Assembly: GCF_036850765.1 (NCBI RefSeq)
Contig: NC_089496.1
Location: 51,157,613 to 51,221,612 of the forward strand
Length of the DNA: 64,000 bases
Origin: Saccopteryx bilineata
Taxonomy: Eukaryota; Chordata; Mammalia; Chiroptera; Emballonuridae
Reading direction: 5' to 3'
Shown in pieces: positions 35,869-46,221 of the stretch. How positions within the stretch are numbered: position 1 is the first letter of the stretch; every line of letters begins with the position of its first letter. A program made the position numbers and the translations under genes. The notes under the pieces were generated by a model, which saw only the letters and a list, made by a program, of their open reading frames with translations, was not told the origin of the DNA and made no database searches.

Positions 35869-36319
35869 TGTTACAGGTTGAATTGTGCCCCCTTCACTCC
35901 CTCCCCCGACGAGGTGGAAGTCCCCTAATGCCAGTTCTTCAGAACGTGACCCCCTTCGGAAAGAAGGTCGCTGTCGATGTAATTCGTTAATGATGAGGTC
36001 ATGTGCAGTAGGGCGCACCCCTGGTCCCACACAAGTGGTTTCCTTTTGAGAAGATGGCAATGGAAAGACACAGACACACAGGGTGAATGTCAATGTAAGG
36101 ACCACGGTGACATAGTCAGGGATGTCCAGCATTGCCGGAAAACCACCAGAAGTGAGCAAGAGGCAAGGAAGGGTCCCGCCATAGTTTTGGGGAGAATGGC
36201 CCCGTGAGCGCCGTCATTTTGGACTTCAAGGTTCCATAACGGTGAGATCATGAAATTCTGCTGTTTTAAGCCTCCTCGTGTGTGGTGCTTTGTCACGGCA
36301 GCTCTAGGAAGTGAGTACA
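35869..36319 (+). mobile_element. MaLR-type LTR (MLT1/MST-like), near full length
   Basis: Starts tgttacaggttgaattgtgc and contains, in order, 'cttcagaacgtgaccccctt', 'gatgtaattcgttaatgatg', 'aggtcatgtgcagtagggcg', 'agacacagacacacagggtg', 'ccaccagaagtgagcaagag', 'attctgctgttttaagcctc', 'gtggtgctttgtcacggcag' and 'ctctaggaagtgagtaca'. This is the standard order of MaLR LTRs. No internal retroviral sequence flanks it, so it is a solo LTR. Confidence 0.85.
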
Positions 36320-37097
36320 GCGCCCACTCAGACACAATTCATAGCAAAAACATCAGGCGGAAGCCAGGCATTTTAAATCATCAGTCTCTTTGAAAGGTTT
36401 AGAAATGTTATCAGGTGTTCTCAATCTATGGTGATTTATGCCAGGCTGCTAAGAAGTCTAAATTCTCCTCTCTCAAAACACCCCGATATCCCTTTATTTA
36501 AAGATACGATCGTTCTCTAAGTCTTTTGTTGAAGAAGTGAAATTACATGCAGCTGTCAGATGTATAGAACAGATAAAGGTGCAAGTTCCCACAGCTGAAG
36601 GGAGCTCAGGAGAGTCAGACCTGCTGCCACCTCTCTCTCTCTCTGATGACCCCTGAGCCCCCTCGCCCGCACCAGGGAACCAAAGGGGTCTGGAGCTCTC
36701 AGGCTTAAAAGTACTGCTCTAGGGAATACAAATATGGCTGCTTCTGGTCACATTTTGGAGTACAGTAGGAGTTCTCGTCAATGGTCACAGCATAACTAAC
36801 TTGTTAGATTAAGAAATGTTCTCTACCCTTTCTGTAAAATAGAGCGACGGGTGCCCAAGCTGACACGTCAAGCTAACAGTCTAATTGCTGAGATGGTCCT
36901 GTGTTTCTGGCTTCCACCAGATGAGATGCAAGATTCCAGGGTCTATTTCCAAACCTCATTCTATCTGTTATACATATGAGTATAATTATGTAATTTGGTG
37001 GCATATTATATACACTGAAAACAAAATGTGGATGTGAAAAGAAAATGCTCGAAGTCGCATGCTTTGGAAGACTGGATTTTAAAAGTTGTTAACATTA
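36320..37097. other. Unique AT-rich sequence, no gene seen
   Basis: No reading frame above 60 codons. A short CT tract at 36632-36643. Confidence 0.45.
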
Positions 37098-37225
37098 GCC
37101 CTAGACAGGTAGCTCAGTTGGTTAGAGCATTACCCCAATATGCCAAGGTTGTGGGTTTAATCCCTGGTCATAGCACATACAAGAATCAACCAATGGGTGC
37201 ATAAATAAGTGGAACAACAAGTTGA

Positions 37226-37268
<43 letters not shown>

Positions 37269-37316
37269 TTCTCTCTCTTTAAAATCAATTTAAAATAATA
37301 ATAAAAGAAGTTGGTG
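37098..37316 (+). mobile_element. Short tRNA-derived bat SINE (copy B3)
   Basis: 'ggtagctcagttggttagag' head, 'caaggttgtgggtttaatcc' B-box region, 'acaagaatcaaccaatgggt', 'gcataaataagtggaacaac', a (CT)n tract at 37230-37264 and an A-rich tail ending 'aataataataaaag'. Confidence 0.88.
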
Positions 37317-37639
37317 AAACTAAATGAAACCTGCCACCAAAGCAGGTAAGGGTGAGTCAACCACAGAAGAACACTGTACTGAGATTGCCTCCCAAATGCC
37401 TTCAAGATCTCATTCCACTTTATGAAAACTGAAGCTGGAAATTGCAGATAATAATGCCTTTTAGGCATAGTTTGTGGGAGAGTGGTCATTAAAAACTCCA
37501 ATCAGCAAACCTAAGAAGTGTGTTGGTCTCATAAAAAATTTTTGATGGATGAATACACATTTATATGTTTTAAGTTGAAATAACACATCCGAGGTACCCA
37601 GCTATCATGTTATGATTAAGCCTAACCATTTTCATGGGC

Positions 37640-37868
37640 TTTTTTTTTTTTTTGTGAACGAATCAGCTGCCGGCTCCAGCTGCAGCGGATAAGAGGGCCC
37701 TTATTGCAGCTGCTGCATTTCGAATGCTGGGCTCTTGGGTGGGCAAAGGCTGGTGGTGGTCAGCAGTGGCCACCGAGATCGTCAGCTCCAAGGGCGGGAA
37801 TATTGCGTCTGTTCGGTCAGTGATGCTCATTTTTAAACAACAGTGTTGATTCAAAAAACCGTCCATAT
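37640..37868 (-). other. Poly-T-bounded segment, possible retrocopy of unknown origin
   Basis: A 15-base T run (37640-37654) is followed by about 200 bp of low-repeat sequence. In antisense it is a 67-codon open frame (37663-37866) ending AAAAIRALLSAAAGAGS and a stop close to the A tail. CCATTTTCA occurs on both sides (37626-37634 and 37870-37878), which could be a target duplication, although five extra bases lie between the left copy and the T run. I do not recognise the protein; it may equally be a decayed repeat. Confidence 0.25.
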
Positions 37869-37898
37869 TCCATTTTCAATTAGAAAAGGAACATGTGG

Positions 37899-38050
37899 CC
37901 TGACTGGTGGTGGCACAGTGGATAGAGCATCAACTTGGGATGCTGAGGCCCTAGGTTCAAAACCCCGAGGTCACCAGCTTGAGCACGGGCTCTCCAGCTT
38001 GAGCGCGCGGGATCACTGACAGGACTCCAAGGTCACTGGCCTGAGGACCT
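37899..38050 (+). mobile_element. Bat SINE of the 'ggtggcacagtggata' family, 3'-truncated (copy C2)
   Basis: 'cctgactggtggtggcacag', 'tggatagagcatcaacttgg', 'ctaggttcaaaaccccgagg', then two 'agcttgagc' phrases and 'caaggtcactggcctgagga'. The CT tract and tail are missing. Confidence 0.82.
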
Positions 38051-39130
38051 GAGCTCTGTTTCCTGTGCCTTTCTGGCCACGCCCCTCCAGCTGCCTTTGC
38101 TTCACAACAGTGAGTTCCGGAAAGCTAGCATCACCTTAGCTTAGCAGAGGTGATTCCAGGGAGCGACAGTTTGGGGAGTGGAGTTAAACAGTAATCTGTA
38201 ACGTACAGAAAAGCCAATGGGTCACAATAGTCATTATCCCATCAGCAGAAATGTAGAGAGAGATTTTTTTTTTTTTTTTTAAGGCTAGACAGCCCAACGC
38301 ATTCCCCGGTGAGGTCAGATCTCCATACCCTGGTCACAGCCCAGTGGACATTGACCAGAGAACAGTGGAGGTCACTGAACCGCACCCAACCCTGCCTTAC
38401 GAGGTCGCCCCTTGTCTGCCACATGGAGAAAACCTTTCCTCTCCTGCCAGGGAGAGTACCTGCACGTCACATCTGAGAACCCTCTGCTATATCTGGAAAA
38501 AAGAAAAAGAAAAAAAAAAAAAGATTTTTCTGAAGCATCAGTCAACAATCCTTGAAACAGGAGCATGAAATAATTACCAGTGACAGTCCTCAAACCATGC
38601 TAAGGCTCAACAGTGGTATTTTCTTGGTCTCAGGAGACAGGTTGGTGCCACCACTGTCTGGGGAAGCTTACGGCAGGGGGCGGGGATTTCAGGAGCAGGA
38701 TGGTGGACGTAGCTCTGTTATGCTGTAGACAGCCGATTGTCTCTGTTGCATGAACACCGTGGATTTATACCCGAAAGGAGTAAATCTGGGCAAATGCCAT
38801 GACTGACTCCTGTTAAAGGAAGTGCTTACTTCCATGGCGGGTTCACTGTGCTTCAGCTTGAAGGGACTGTCACATGAGACCACCCATGGTGTTGCATGTT
38901 GATTAGGAGATTTACCGCCCTGGCCGGGACAGTTTTTAGGCTCTGTGAAAAGAAATCTGCACGTATGATGAACACTTGCTGAGAAATGGAACACACTAGA
39001 GGAAGTCCAAGGGTCATTATACTAACTGAGAAGATGCCTCCAGCCGGGAAGGGAGAACATGACCAAGGACCACAAAGAAAGAGGACGGGGCTCCAACACG
39101 CGCCCCTGAGGAGAGCTGCCCGAGCTCTCC
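38051..39130. other. Unique sequence, no gene seen
   Basis: T tract at 38263-38280 and A-rich stretch at 38498-38522. Short frames only. Confidence 0.45.
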
Positions 39131-39135
39131 TGCAG

Positions 39136-40045
39136 TGACAGATCCCTGTGACCAGCCGCCTCAGACCATGGTGGCAGCAGCCGGCACAGGGAGCCCGTGC
39201 ACTGTGACCAGCTGCCTCAGACCACGGCGGCAGTAGCGGGCACAGGGAGCCCGTGCACTGTGACCAGCCGCCTCAGACCACGGCGGCAGCAGCCGGCACA
39301 GTGAGCCCGCGCACTGTGACCAGCCGCCTCAGACCACGGCGGCAGTAGCTGGCACAGTGAGCCCGTGCACTGTGACCAGCCGCCTCAGACCACGGCGGCA
39401 GTAGCAGGCACAGGGAGCCCGTGCACTGTGACCAGCCGCCTCAGACCACGGCGGCGGCAGCTGGCACAGGGAGCCCGTGCACTGTGACCAGCCGCCTCAG
39501 ACCACGGCGGCAGTAGCAGGCACAGGGAGCCCGTGCACTGTGACCAGCCGCCTCAGACCACGGCGGCAGCCGGCACAGGGAGCCCGTGCACTGTGACCAG
39601 CCGCCTCAGACCACGGCGGCAGCGGGCACAGGGAGCCCGCGCACTGTGACCAGCCGCCTCAGACCACGGCGGCGGCAGCCGGCACAGGGAGCCCGTGCAC
39701 TGTGACCAGCCGCCTCAGACCACGGCGGCGGCAGCGGGCACAGGGAGCCCGCGCACTGTGACCAGCCGCCTCAGACCACGGCGGCAGTAGCAGGCACAGG
39801 GAGCCCGTGCACTGTGACCAGCCGCCTCAGACCACGGCGGCGGCAGCTGGCACAGTGAGCCCGTGCACTGTGACCAGCCGCCTCAGACCACGGCGGCAGT
39901 AGCTGGCACAGGGAGCCCGTGCACTGTGACCAGCCGCCTCAGACCACGGCGGCGGCAGCTGGCACAGGGAGCCCGTGCACTGTGACCAGCCGCCTCAGAC
40001 CACGGCGGCAGCAGCGGGCACAGTGAGCCTGTGCACTGTGACCAG
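39136..40045 (+). repeat. GC-rich minisatellite, about 16 units of 54-63 bp
   Basis: Units contain 'ctgtgaccagccgcctcaga', 'ccacggcggcag' and 'ggcacagggagcccgtgcac'. They differ mainly in a triplet block after 'ccac': ggcggcag, ggcggcggcag, ggcggcagtag or ggcggcagcag, so length changes in 3-bp steps. The first unit is divergent (ccatggtggcag). Confidence 0.95.
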
Positions 40046-40980
40046 GACCGCAGCCAGCCGTGGAGCCTGGGTTCCTACCTACGAGTGCCATTGCCTTATT
40101 CTCTGAGCTCCCGTCTCTGCGTTAGTACCACCAGGACACCGCTGGCCACCTGGTTAAAGGACAAGACACAAGCAAACGAGAGTGAAGCAGGTTCGCCAGA
40201 GTCTCCATTGTACATACACATCAATGATCACCTATTAAGTTTGGTTATGTGTTTCTGGGGTGGTCAACAACGTATTTTCTCTAATTCTTAAAAAGTTTTT
40301 GACGACATTGGTGTTGATATAAGCTCAGTCTTCCCTTACGCGTCCTCTGCTAAGCTCTGCCTCGGGCGAGGCGCTACACCAGTCCTGACACAGGCTAACC
40401 ACCTTCCTCTTGCTCGCGATCTCCTTGTTGGGGTTCTACAACATCATTCATGACCAGATCTTAGCTCAACTCCTTGCGTCATCAAATCTCATGAGCTGAC
40501 ACTGCCAATATGACGGGATGGGGGAGGGGGGCAAGGACAGTCCTGTTCTATTTCTATCCGCAACCCAGTGTACAATCACTACATACGAGAGTTTGAATGA
40601 ATGATTATGTAAAATGTATGCTACACCTCTAAATAGTTCCTAACAGCTCACCTGCTCCTAGATGAGCGTGTGCATTACTCTGGTTTTTAGAGCACATTGC
40701 ATTTCTTTCTTTCTTTCTTTTTTTTTTTTTTCCAATTAAGAACTTGTTTTCATAATAATGAAAAAAGAAACAAAAACCTTAACTCCAGCTCTGCCTAACA
40801 AAACTCACCCCTCTCCCTCCCGGGGCCTCGAGAGCTTTTCTCCTGGCTTTAATGTGGAAGCTGGCACAGCGCCCCTCTTAGCGAGGCCATCTGTCCTAGA
40901 CAATAGCTGTGCAATCCTCTGTGACAATGAGAGTCGAGTGGCCGGTTTCATAATTAATAAAATGATCGAGAACTTCTTCA
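40046..40980. other. Unique sequence, no gene seen
   Basis: A short TTTC/T-rich tract near 40705-40732. No reading frame above 91 codons. Confidence 0.45.
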
Positions 40981-40981
40981 C

Positions 40982-41020
40982 GGGGGGGGGGGGGGGGGGG
41001 GAGAGAGAGAGAGAGAGAGA
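40982..41020 (+). repeat. G homopolymer (about 19 bases) followed by (GA)n
   Basis: An all-purine run: about 19 G, then 'agagagagagagagag'. It could form a quadruplex or triplex. Length is liable to error. Confidence 0.9.
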
Positions 41021-41094
41021 GGGCGCTGGATGACAGGCGAGCCCCAGGTGGGGCATCCATCCGTCCACAGTGCCACCTCGCATTGTCACAGGCA

Positions 41095-41270
41095 TGCTCT
41101 TCGGAGCACCTTGCAACATTAGCTCTTTACTCTCCACTTTTAAAATAAGGACACTTAGGCTCAGGAGGGCGGAGGTATGGGCCACAGATCACTCCGCGAG
41201 CACAGGGCGGAGCCGGGATGGGAGCACGGCTGAGTTCCCGCCTAACACGGTGACGCGGCACTGCCTCTCA
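41095..41270 (-). repeat. MIR SINE remnant, antisense
   Basis: 'ttttaaaataaggacactta' then 'ggctcaggagggcggaggta' and 'cagggcggagccgggatggg' resemble the reverse-complement MIR core. Decayed. Confidence 0.45.
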
Positions 41271-41284
41271 GATATCACAATCCG

Positions 41285-41440
41285 AAGGATTTGCTTCTTA
41301 TTGGCTACATGTTAAAAACGAAGAGGCTGAGGGTCTAAGAGACTCAGAACCTTGCCCCAAGCACCCACGGCGCACGGGGAGGAGTGCCCGGTTCAAGTCT
41401 GGTCTGATTGCAAGGCTGGGACACCGCCCCCTGCCCCCCC
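41285..41440 (-). repeat. Second MIR-like remnant, antisense
   Basis: 'gttaaaaacgaagaggctga' then 'gaaccttgccccaagcaccc' and 'gcccggttcaagtctggtct' follow the same reverse-complement MIR order as the neighbouring copy. Boundaries are approximate. Confidence 0.45.
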
Positions 41441-42099
41441 CCCCCCCCCGCCTCCCCTGAGACGCGCTCTAGCCTCCTCCCAGCGGAGTGGAGCAGGGCT
41501 CCTTATTTTCTATGATGCGCATCTTGCTCTGCGACCCTACTGCAGTCAAGCTGTAAGTTGACCCACGAAGCATTTTTCTGGTCTCTCCCCCAATACGTCA
41601 ATTCGGGTGCCCAATAACGGGAGCTCACTGAGTCCTCTCCCTTCCTCACACACGGATCTGTTGCCTGCTGGGTGCCGGGCAGTGTCCAGAGCACTAGGGA
41701 AGCAGAAGGCCCCGGTCACGGCCCGGACAGTGAGGCGCTCCCGGCCCTTATTGCAAACGTAGGCCTTCGGGCATGGAGACCAGACTTGGGAGAGAAGGCC
41801 CACAGAGCCTCAGAGACCTTACTGGTCTAGTCCTCCTTCTGAACGTGGAGCTGGAACTACTGTCCTGTATCGAAGGTGGCCCCGCCATGGAAGCAAGGGA
41901 GACCGTGCCCGCGGTGGCTGGTTGCCTGGGAGTGGGGTGACAAACCCTGCGTTCACTCTGGGAACACAGAGCAGAGCAAACGTGTGTGCCATACTTGACA
42001 GTGACTGTGGACTCATGTCGGCGGGCTCCCCTCTCCTGGGACAAGGCTGGAGAGGAAAGCACAGACGATACGGCTCCGGACGTGAGGCCATCATTGCCG

Positions 42100-42340
42100 C
42101 TCCGTTATTTACACGTCATTTCCCGCTGCAGTTCCTGCAACATGTCTCCTCCTTGTCTGTTACAAACTATCTAATTACCGGGCCAGCATTATTATTTCTG
42201 AAAGCCCTTGAAGAAGGGGAGAAAATAATATTTTTGGTTACTATTGCTGTCTTAGGCAGCTTCCAGAATCATTTGACTCATCTCGTGTGATATCGACCTT
42301 GTCTATTTCCAGAAGGGCTTGAAGGGGTTTTACAATAAAA
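42100..42340. promoter_or_regulatory. Candidate conserved noncoding element
   Basis: AT-rich island with 'ctaattaccg' (homeodomain core TAATTA, 42172-42177), 'agcattattatttctgaaag', 'aataatatttttggttacta' and 'catttgactcatctcgtgtg'. No repeat or domain recognised. Conservation is an inference from texture only. Confidence 0.28.
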
Positions 42341-43170
42341 TGCACTGAATACATGAGCCCACAGAAACCAGGAGAAGCCGAAAAAGAGCCCTAGGGACGG
42401 AGGGAGGTCCAGGCATACCGCGGTCCAGAGCCCACCCACAACGATGGAGCACTGAGCCTCTGGGCACCCCTGGGTTGGCCAGGGAGAGCACCGTCCTGTC
42501 TGTTCACATTATTCCAGCCAGGGGCTCTTAGCTCAGTATCGGAGAGATAAGAACGCCTGCGTATTTTCCCAATGGAGCTCACTCCACTCCCGCTGGCTCT
42601 CTGGGCGCGGTGAGATGCCCGCTGGGTCAAGTTGCCCAGCGAGAAGTCTCGGGGGTGTGGCTGGCCCCCTACTCCACACAGGCCCCTTCAGGTCAGCATC
42701 GCGCCCACACACAACAGCTCAACGTCTGCCCAGGGCCCACGAAAGCACTATTTTTAGCAATGCCGTCACAGGGCACCCAGACCAGAGCGACTGCGTGTCC
42801 CCCTTCACCTGAGTTTCCTTTCCGTAGGACCGTTATAATTTTTAGGGGCTGACCAAACCCGCATATCAAATCCCCGCTTCGTCTCCGAAACCTGAATGGG
42901 GGACATTTTGAAGAGACCCTCCGCCCCCTTTGGAGCCTTGGAATGGAAGGCCCTGCTGGCAGATGATGGACATGACTGATCTCCACCTGTCCCCGCCTCT
43001 GCCTGCCAAAGGGGGCCAGGGCCCGGGCACAGGCTGCGGGCCCAGCGGAGGCGGCCTGAGCCGACAGATGTGCTTTCCCAGCGCCGCGCACCCCGGGAGA
43101 ATCGACGCTCCGGCTCGGACGCCGCCTCGCGACCATCGGCGGGGCTTCTGCGGCAGACAGGTTCCATAGG
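42341..43170. other. GC-rich unique sequence
   Basis: 42.85-43.17 kb holds scattered CpG ('gcgccgcgcaccccgggaga'). Overlapping frames on both strands reach 166 codons (42693-43193, -) without a domain. It is too small and uneven to call a CpG island. Confidence 0.4.
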
Positions 43171-43515
43171 GAAACTTGTTTGTGCGGAGCCAATATTTAC
43201 CTGTTGGGGCTGTCATAATTTACAACGCATCTGTGCCATCAGCCTCCTGTCTCCCCATCAATAACGGAAATTCCCCTCAGCAGGAAGAGAGGCTTGAGTG
43301 GCTAGGAGGCTCCACCAACTCCCAGCTCCCAGTCGGTCAGAAAAGGAGCAATACTGACTGTGACAGAGGAGGAGCCTGTGTTGTCCGAGAGGCCACTGGC
43401 TCCTCCTGCCAGGCTGCGAGGAGGAGAAAGGGTTGGCAGGGTGGAAAGGTAGAATTCTCGCCATCACTTCTTTGTGGTTGAAGCTTCAGAGCCACCCCTG
43501 GCCAACACCGGAATG

Positions 43516-43518
<3 letters not shown>

Positions 43519-43564
<46 letters not shown>
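43519..43564 (+). repeat. (TG)n microsatellite, about 23 repeats
   Basis: Perfect TG run. Frames across it read Val-Cys or Thr-His repeats and are not genes. Confidence 0.97.
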
Positions 43565-43565
<1 letters not shown>

Positions 43566-43689
43566 GCTCCATGTCTTCCAAAGAAAGACTGTATCCACAG
43601 TAAGGATGAGGGTGGAGTGGTTTTCCATAGAAATCCACACCTTCCTCCTGGATCAACACCCTCCAGTGTCCACTGAAAACAGCCCTCTC

Positions 43690-44545
43690 TCCCATCACGC
43701 TTCCGATCATGCTCTGCAGTGTTTTCTATGGGCTCATCGTCTTCTGCATGACCTTTAAAGGCAGGTGCCCAGCCCCGGGCCCCCTCTCTCTTGCCTTTCT
43801 CTCCCTCCTCCCTCAGCGACCTCATCTATTCAAGCGACTCACAATGTTATCTCACGCTTGTCCTACCAGTTTTGTATCTCCAACCCACCTCCCTCATCTT
43901 TGCGCGCCAGGCATTACTCCCGTCTGGAAGTCCTCGAAGCACTTCCGGTCGAGCTCAGACATGGGGCTCCTCTCTCCCCTGAACCCGGCTCTGCTCTCGA
44001 CTCCCTATTCTCTGTCTCAGTCGGAGGTTCCAATATCCACCAGGAAATCATCCCGTTTCTCATTCTCCAACTCACCCTTGATTACACCCAACAAATTACC
44101 CAAACCTGTTGCCTCCACCCCCTAAACACCTACTGACCCCATCCCCACTTTTGGCCACTACCTGATGTGGGCCTGTGTCATCTCCTGCTGGGGTCAGGCA
44201 ACCGCTTCCTCCTAACCTGGCCTCTCCTCCAGCCATCTTGGATTTCTGAATGGAGAGAGTTGTCTCGCTAATCTGATCACATGTCTCCTCCACTTAAAAT
44301 ATCTCCTGGTCTTCAACAGACGTGGGGACAAAGTCCGAACTTCACAGAGGCTGACGGAGGGCCCTTCTCAAGCGGACCCGACTCCCTCAACAGCTGCATT
44401 TCTTGCCCCTTGCTTATTCACACTGTGACCAGTGACCAGGGACGCCACCCCCTCTGCCTGGACTGTCCCATAAACATCTCCTTCCTCCCAGCCATCTTCT
44501 CCCGGCTGACTCTGTACTCCTCCAGGACGTGGCCCCGGCACATTA
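43690..44545 (+). mobile_element. LINE-2 fragment (ORF2 3' part and following sequence)
   Basis: C-rich sequence follows the L2 order: 'ctattctctgtctcagtcgg' then 'aatatccaccaggaaatcat' (L2 'gtaaatggcaccaccatcca'), 'gttgcctccaccccctaaac', 'ctgatcacatgtctcctcca' (L2 'ctgatcatgtcactcccct'), 'tctcctggtcttcaacagac' and 'acaaagtccgaacttcacag'. The reading frame is broken. Identification is from remembered consensus. Confidence 0.55.
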
Positions 44546-45338
44546 AATATTATGACAGGATGCGTGAAGGTGCGGCTCAAGGGACAGAGGAAGGGCTAAT
44601 GCCCGTCTGCGGTTAAAACGCCGAGGGGGGAATTACGCGTTCTCAGACTTGGCGTCCCCAGCTTCTGTCGCAGCTCCTCGGAGAGTCCCAGTACGTGCAG
44701 GTCGAGACCGTAAGTGGTGACAAAGCAGAGGAAAGCCTAACCACAATGAAGAGGCTCTCCACATTATAGGTAGACTTGGAGTAGCTTATGTACATTTTAG
44801 AGGACACTCTGTCCTTAAAACTGCCTGGCGAGACAGATGAGAAAAGGAGGGCGCGACTGGCTTCCAGGCACTGATGGGGAGGTGAGGGAACAGAGAGGAC
44901 AGGCGGGATCCCATTCACAGAGCTGTGCAGAAGGAGCCAGCCTCCCTCAGCGAAGCCATGGAGCAAGGAGAAGACGCTGCATCTGCTTATCAGCACATCA
45001 GCCAGGGAAGGCGCTCTGCACACGCTGTCCTCTCGTCCACGTCACCACGTCACGCTGTCCACCCTGCCCGTCACCTGCAGTTGTGCACGCGCCTTACTCC
45101 GAGTGCACTCTACAGGGAGCTTTATTCCTCACTTACTGTGTCTGTTTGGGATACGCAGTAGCTCCATCTTCTAGACTTAAACCCTGAAAGGGGGCTGAGA
45201 TAGATGGTGAGGGATGTAGAGGGAACTCTGGCCGAAAGAGCCAGGACCTCAGATGCTGAGAAACTCGTCCAGCAGAATCAGCTTCGTCAGGAGGGCTCTG
45301 GGAATTTGCTTTGGAAAGACGTTTACATTTTCTGTGTG
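44546..45338. other. Unique sequence, no gene seen
   Basis: Short overlapping frames (longest 126 codons at 44643-45023, -) with no domain. Confidence 0.45.
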
Positions 45339-45339
45339 A

Positions 45340-45478
45340 TTGACATGTCTACATTGTCTAGGTGATTGCCCTGTGTTGTCTATATGATTGACATGTTTAC
45401 ACTGTCTATATATGATTGACATGTCTATGTTGTCTGTGTGATTGGCATGTTTACACTGTGTAAGTGATTGACATTTCA
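45340..45478 (+). repeat. Degenerate 26-32 bp tandem repeat, about 5 units
   Basis: Phrases of the type 'gtgattgacatgtctacatt' plus 'gtctag' recur at about 45340, 45362, 45386, 45414 and 45441 with substitutions. It ends directly at the MER5-like element. Confidence 0.85.
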
Positions 45479-45481
45479 GAC

Positions 45482-46221
45482 CAGGGGTTCTCAAACAGGG
45501 GGAGGGGTTTACCCCAAGGGGTGTTTGGCAATGTCCTGAGAGAGTGTCACAGTCGAGGGCATCTGGCAGGTAGAGGACGAGGGTGCTGCTCACCATCCTA
45601 CAGCGCCCAGGGCGGCCTCCACAGCGGGGAGTGGTCCAGTCCTGCGTGGCAGAGCAGCCTCCACAGCGGGGAGTGGTCCAGTCCTGCGTGGCAGAGCAGC
45701 CTCCACAGCGGGGAGTGGTCCAGTCCTGCGTGGCAGAGCAGCCTCCACAGCGGGGAGTGGTCCAGTCCTGCGTGGCAGAGCAGCCTCCACAGCGGGGAGT
45801 GGTCCAGTCCTGCGTGGCAGAGCAGCCTCCACAGCGGGGAGTGGTCCAGTCCTGCGTGGCAGAGCAGCCTCCACAGCGGGGAGTGGTCCAGCCCTGCGTG
45901 GCAGAGCAGCCTCCACAGCGGGGAGTGGTCCAGCCCTGCGTGGCAGAGCAGCCTCCACAGCGGGGAGTGGTCCAGTCCTGCGTGGCAGAGCAGCCTCCAC
46001 AGCGGGGAGTGGTCCAGCCCTGCGTGGCAGAGCAGCCTCCACAGCGGGGAGTGGTCCAGCCCTGCGTGGCAGAGCAGCCTCCACAGCGGGGAGTGGTCCA
46101 GCCCTGCGTGGCAGAGCAGCCTCCACAGCGGGGAGTGGTCCAGCCCTGCGTGGCAGAGCAGCCTCCACAGCGGGGAGTGGTCCAGTCCTGCGTGGCAGTG
46201 GTGCTGAGGGTGGGAATCCTG
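45482..46221 (+). mobile_element. MER5-like hAT MITE, split by a minisatellite
   Basis: The left part (45482-45616) reads caggggttctcaaac, then 'gtgtttggcaatgtcctgag', 'catctggcaggtagaggacg' and 'catcctacagcgcccagggc', matching MER5A in order. The right part (46195-46221, 'cagtggtgctgagggtggga', 'atcctg') matches its 3' end ('tagtgctgaggttgagaaac'). Flanks tttcagac and ggttagac could be a decayed 8-bp target duplication. Between the halves lies the 42-bp array. Confidence 0.7.
45612..46200 (+). repeat. 42-bp minisatellite, 14 units, grown inside the MER5-like element
   Basis: The unit starts cctccacagcggggagtggt and continues ccagtcctgcgtggcagagcag. Units are almost identical and differ at one site (cagTcc or cagCcc) in the order T6 C2 T C4 T. 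Since 42 is divisible by 3 and the unit lacks stops in four frames, it yields frames of 214-247 codons on both strands that are artefacts. Confidence 0.97.

Noticed and set aside
39136..40045. CTCF sites in the 'ccacggcggcag' part of each minisatellite unit
   Set aside because: The core fails the consensus at several fixed positions (no CAG at the right spacing).
42850..43170. CpG island promoter
   Set aside because: The CpG-rich part is only about 130 bp and no transcript structure is visible.
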